Below are positions 5,584-7,596 of a stretch of 7,596 nucleotides of DNA, one piece after another (position 1 is the first letter of the stretch; the number at the start of each line of letters is the position of its first letter). The notes below the pieces were generated by a model. It worked only from the letters and a program-made list of their open reading frames with translations, was not told the origin of the DNA and searched no databases. A program made the position numbers and the translations under genes. Origin of the DNA: Rikenellaceae bacterium (GTDB lineage: Bacteria > Bacteroidota > Bacteroidia > Bacteroidales > Rikenellaceae); the NCBI GenBank assembly GCA_020859745.1, contig JAJBVQ010000065.1, forward strand, positions 1 to 7,596, in the 5' to 3' direction.

Positions 5584-7446
5584 CTACACGGTCAGGTCGA
5601 GTTCGTCGCGGAGCTTCAGGATATTGGGGTTCAGGTTGACCAGGTATTGCAGCTTGTCCTCGGTAGATACCGGCTTGTACTCCTGCTGCACTTCGCTCAC
5701 GACTACCGAAACCGACACCGCGGCCCCGGTCAGGTTCCGAAGGTCCCGTTCGATCTCCCATTTGGCCTGGTTGATCTCGTCCGCCAACACCTCGTTCGGC
5801 ACCGTCACGGTCACTTCACCGCCCTTTATAGTCTTGGAGGTCAGCGCTGTTGCCAACCGAGGCCGCTGGCGTTCGTTCCAGAGGCGCACCAGCTCGTCGT
5901 ATTTCGCCGCGACCGCCCGTTCGGCCTCTTCCGGACTCATCGCCCGCACGGGGGGCATCGGTTCCTGCGCCGCATTCCCGGCCTGCGGCATCGCAGCGGC
6001 CGGAGAGGGAGCTTTCAAATCGGTGATCGACACTCCCGTAATCGAACGCCCCACCGCCGGACGAGACGCCGTTGCAGCCGGCTGCGGAACCGGTGCGGCA
6101 GCAACAGGATTCGCAGCAGCCACAGGAGCCGGTTCGACCTTAGAGTCCGGAACCGGAGCCTGAACAGGTACCGAAGCCGACGGAGCGACCGCGGGAGCCG
6201 CAGCAGGAGAGACGGGAGCAGGAGCAACCGAAACCGCCGCATCCCCGGAAACCTTGATCGCTGGCATCGGGTATTTCCCCACGCCAGCCACAAGTGTCAA
6301 AGCATCCTCTTCCGTAGCATCCGGAGAGCCTACGGCGTTATCTTTTTTTTTTAGCCCCCCCAAGCCGCACAGCTTGATCAAAGCCAGCTCCGCATGCAGC
6401 CGCCGGTTCGTCGCCTGCCGGTAACCCGTGTCAGTCTGCGTCAGCAGGTTGATCGCGTTGAACAGGAAACTGACGTCGCACGCCTGCGCCTGCGCCCGGT
6501 AGCGTTCCGCCACATTCCCGGTCACTTCGAGCAGCTGCGCCGTCTGCGGATTTTTGCACACCAGCAGATCCCGCATATGCCCGTTCAGCCCCGCGATAAA
6601 CAACTGCCCCTCGAAACCCCGCCGCAGAATCCCGTCGAACAGGGTCAAAAGCTCCGCATAATTCCCCGCAAGGATCAAATCGGTAGCCGCGAAATAGGTA
6701 TTGTAATCCAACACGTTGAGGCTTTCGGCGACTTTGTCCCCCGTGAGCTGCGCGCCACAGAACGATACCACGCGGTCGAACATCGACAGCGCGTCGCGCA
6801 TCCCGCCGTCCGCCCGCTGCGCAATAATATGCAGCGCCTCGTCGTCGTACGTAACGCCCTCGTTCCCCGCAATATATTGGAGGTACTGCACCGTATCCTC
6901 GACCCGGATGCGGTTGAAATCGTAGCACTGGCACCGCGACAGGATCGTGGGCAGTATCTTATGCTTCTCGGTGGTGGCGAGGATAAAGACCGCATAGTGC
7001 GGCGGTTCCTCCAAAGTCTTGAGGAACGCGTTGAAAGCGTTCGCCGACAGCATGTGCACCTCGTCGATAATATAGACACTGTACTTGCCCACCTGCGGCG
7101 GAATGCGCACTTTCTCGGTCAGTGCCCGGATATCCTCCACGGAGTTATTGGAAGCGGCATCGAGTTCATGGATCGAGAACGACCGCCCTTCGTTGAATGC
7201 CTTGCACGATTCGCACTCGCCGCACGCTTCGTGATCCGCGGTCGGGTTCATGCAGTTGATGGCCTTGGCGAAAATCCGCGCGCAGGTGGTCTTCCCCACT
7301 CCCCGCGGCCCGGTGAACAGGTAGGCGTGGGCCAGTTGCCCGCGGGCGATGGCGTTCTTGAGGGTCTCGGTAATATGGCTCTGCCCGATAACGCTGCGAA
7401 AGGTCGCGGGACGGTATTTCCGGGCGGATACGACGAATGGTTCCAT
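5584..7446 (-). CDS. dnaX: DNA polymerase III subunit tau/gamma
   Basis: The clamp-loader ATPase that opens and loads the sliding clamp and, as tau, ties the polymerase cores to the replisome. Seen in order: start MEPFVVSARKYRPATF; Walker A GPRGVGKT at 46-53; zinc site C65, C75, C78, C81; Walker B VYIIDEVH at 124-131; sensor 1 LATTE at 156-160; arginine-finger motif SRC at 170-172; sensor 2 GGMRD at 214-218; collar domain to about 360. An Ala/Pro/Val-rich linker (about 401-465) leads to a C-terminal tau-specific domain (about 503-620). Full length is 620 residues. Codons 366-368 are AAA AAA AAA inside a run of ten A, where slippage would give a gamma form of 369 residues (separate entry). The start is fixed by the conserved N-terminus and by the promoter ending 6 bp before the ATG. 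Confidence 0.98.
   Translation of the reverse strand: MEPFVVSARKYRPATFRSVIGQSHITETLKNAIARGQLAHAYLFTGPRGVGKTTCARIFAKAINCMNPTADHEACGECESCKAFNEGRSFSIHELDAASNNSVEDIRALTEKVRIPPQVGKYSVYIIDEVHMLSANAFNAFLKTLEEPPHYAVFILATTEKHKILPTILSRCQCYDFNRIRVEDTVQYLQYIAGNEGVTYDDEALHIIAQRADGGMRDALSMFDRVVSFCGAQLTGDKVAESLNVLDYNTYFAATDLILAGNYAELLTLFDGILRRGFEGQLFIAGLNGHMRDLLVCKNPQTAQLLEVTGNVAERYRAQAQACDVSFLFNAINLLTQTDTGYRQATNRRLHAELALIKLCGLGGLKKKDNAVGSPDATEEDALTLVAGVGKYPMPAIKVSGDAAVSVAPAPVSPAAAPAVAPSASVPVQAPVPDSKVEPAPVAAANPVAAAPVPQPAATASRPAVGRSITGVSITDLKAPSPAAAMPQAGNAAQEPMPPVRAMSPEEAERAVAAKYDELVRLWNERQRPRLATALTSKTIKGGEVTVTVPNEVLADEINQAKWEIERDLRNLTGAAVSVSVVVSEVQQEYKPVSTEDKLQYLVNLNPNILKLRDELDLTV
6312..6352 (-). promoter_or_regulatory. 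Candidate dnaX slippage/frameshift site (A10 run plus hairpin)
   Basis: On the minus strand a run of ten A (6352-6343) follows G7-C-T, in frame as CTA AAA AAA AAA GAT. A -1 shift, or one extra A in the mRNA, gives AGA TAA, a stop at 6340-6338; the product would be 369 residues ending KKKR. A +1 shift, or loss of one A, gives AAG ATA ACG CCG TAG, a stop at 6332-6330. A 6-bp hairpin (CCGTAG 6335-6330 with CTACGG 6317-6312) begins 7 nt after the run, the usual distance for a frameshift stimulator. Gamma production by ribosomal frameshifting (E. coli) or transcriptional slippage on an A9 run (Thermus) is established; its use here is inferred. Confidence 0.8.
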
Positions 7447-7452
7447 AGTTTA

Positions 7453-7483
7453 CAAAGATAACGAAAGCCCACCGCAATCCAAA
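7453..7483 (-). promoter_or_regulatory. dnaX promoter
   Basis: On the minus strand TTTG (7483-7480) is followed after exactly 19 bp by TATCTTTG (7460-7453), a full match to the Bacteroidetes consensus. Only six bases (TAAACT) separate the box from the dnaX ATG. The predicted start of transcription therefore falls at or within a few bases of the A of the start codon. Confidence 0.88.
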
Positions 7484-7541
7484 CCGCTTTATTTTTTCGA
7501 TCTTTTATTTAGAACTCATTTTCTTTGTGTTTGAGGGTACC

Positions 7542-7565
7542 GTTCTTTTTGTGAACAAAAAGAAC
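7542..7565. repeat. Perfect 11-bp inverted repeat upstream of dnaX
   Basis: GTTCTTTTTGT (7542-7552) and ACAAAAAGAAC (7555-7565) are perfect reverse complements with two bases between them. The A/T-rich arms lie about 60-80 bp upstream of the dnaX promoter elements. On the minus strand the palindrome is preceded, not followed, by T7. It could be an operator, a terminator of a gene beyond the right edge, or a dispersed intergenic palindrome. The base run 7484-7541 shows no gene. Confidence 0.6.
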
Positions 7566-7580
7566 CAAAAAAACTTCCGA

Positions 7581-7596
7581 GGATGCTGGCGCATCC
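7581..7596. repeat. Short hairpin at the right window edge
   Basis: GGATGC-TGGC-GCATCC forms a 6-bp stem with a 4-nt loop. It touches the edge of the window, so it may be part of a longer structure or of a neighbouring gene that cannot be judged here. Read on the minus strand, a run of seven T follows after a short gap (7573-7567), so it could be the terminator of a gene lying to the right. Confidence 0.4.

Noticed and set aside
6040..6290. GC-rich repeat tract within dnaX
   Set aside because: It encodes the usual Ala/Pro/Val linker of tau; the repetition reflects codon use of a low-complexity protein segment.
6394..7461. A 355-codon plus-strand open frame opposite dnaX
   Set aside because: It mirrors dnaX codons and lacks recognisable motifs or a promoter; the minus-strand dnaX product is unmistakable.
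1..7596. CRISPR array, phage, integrase, toxin-antitoxin or defence genes
   Set aside because: No regularly spaced repeats and no coding sequence of these kinds was found; the genes are core functions plus one glycosidase operon.

Overview
The window reads as a conserved housekeeping stretch of a GC-rich member of the Bacteroidetes, most likely a gut Bacteroidales relative of Alistipes/Rikenellaceae. The phylum is supported by three promoters of the type TTTG - 19 bp - TAnnTTTG (or the TAnnTTTG box alone), by A/T-rich leaders without a Shine-Dalgarno sequence, and by protein content (DUF4286, ClpB, a secreted GH31 enzyme). The genus is an inference from base composition and protein flavour, not a measurement. 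All recognisable genes lie on the minus strand, so transcription runs from right to left.

From right to left: a possible regulatory or repeat patch (7484-7596) precedes dnaX (7446-5584), encoding the tau/gamma subunit of the DNA polymerase III clamp loader. Its promoter sits so close to the ATG that the mRNA should be leaderless or nearly so. Inside dnaX is a run of ten A residues with a stop in each alternative frame and a hairpin just downstream, a strong candidate for programmed slippage that makes the short gamma form. Next comes the rplU-rpmA operon (ribosomal proteins L21 and L27), with a near-ideal promoter and a very strong intrinsic terminator. serS (seryl-tRNA synthetase) follows with its own TAnnTTTG box.

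Between the serS stop and the next gene is a 681-bp region (2703-3383) with no recognisable gene. It is packed with long hairpins, a repeated GGGTARTT motif and a perfect 15-bp inverted repeat 512 bp apart. It is the least explained part of the window and may be a structured RNA or a nest of palindromic repeats.

Left of that region is a two-gene operon: a DUF4286 protein and a secreted GH31 glycosidase related to the MYORG branch, ended by an intrinsic terminator. The window ends inside clpB, the disaggregase chaperone, cut in the first Walker A motif.

Replication, translation and proteostasis functions dominate. The GH31 operon is the only accessory-looking function, probably carbohydrate processing in the periplasm.
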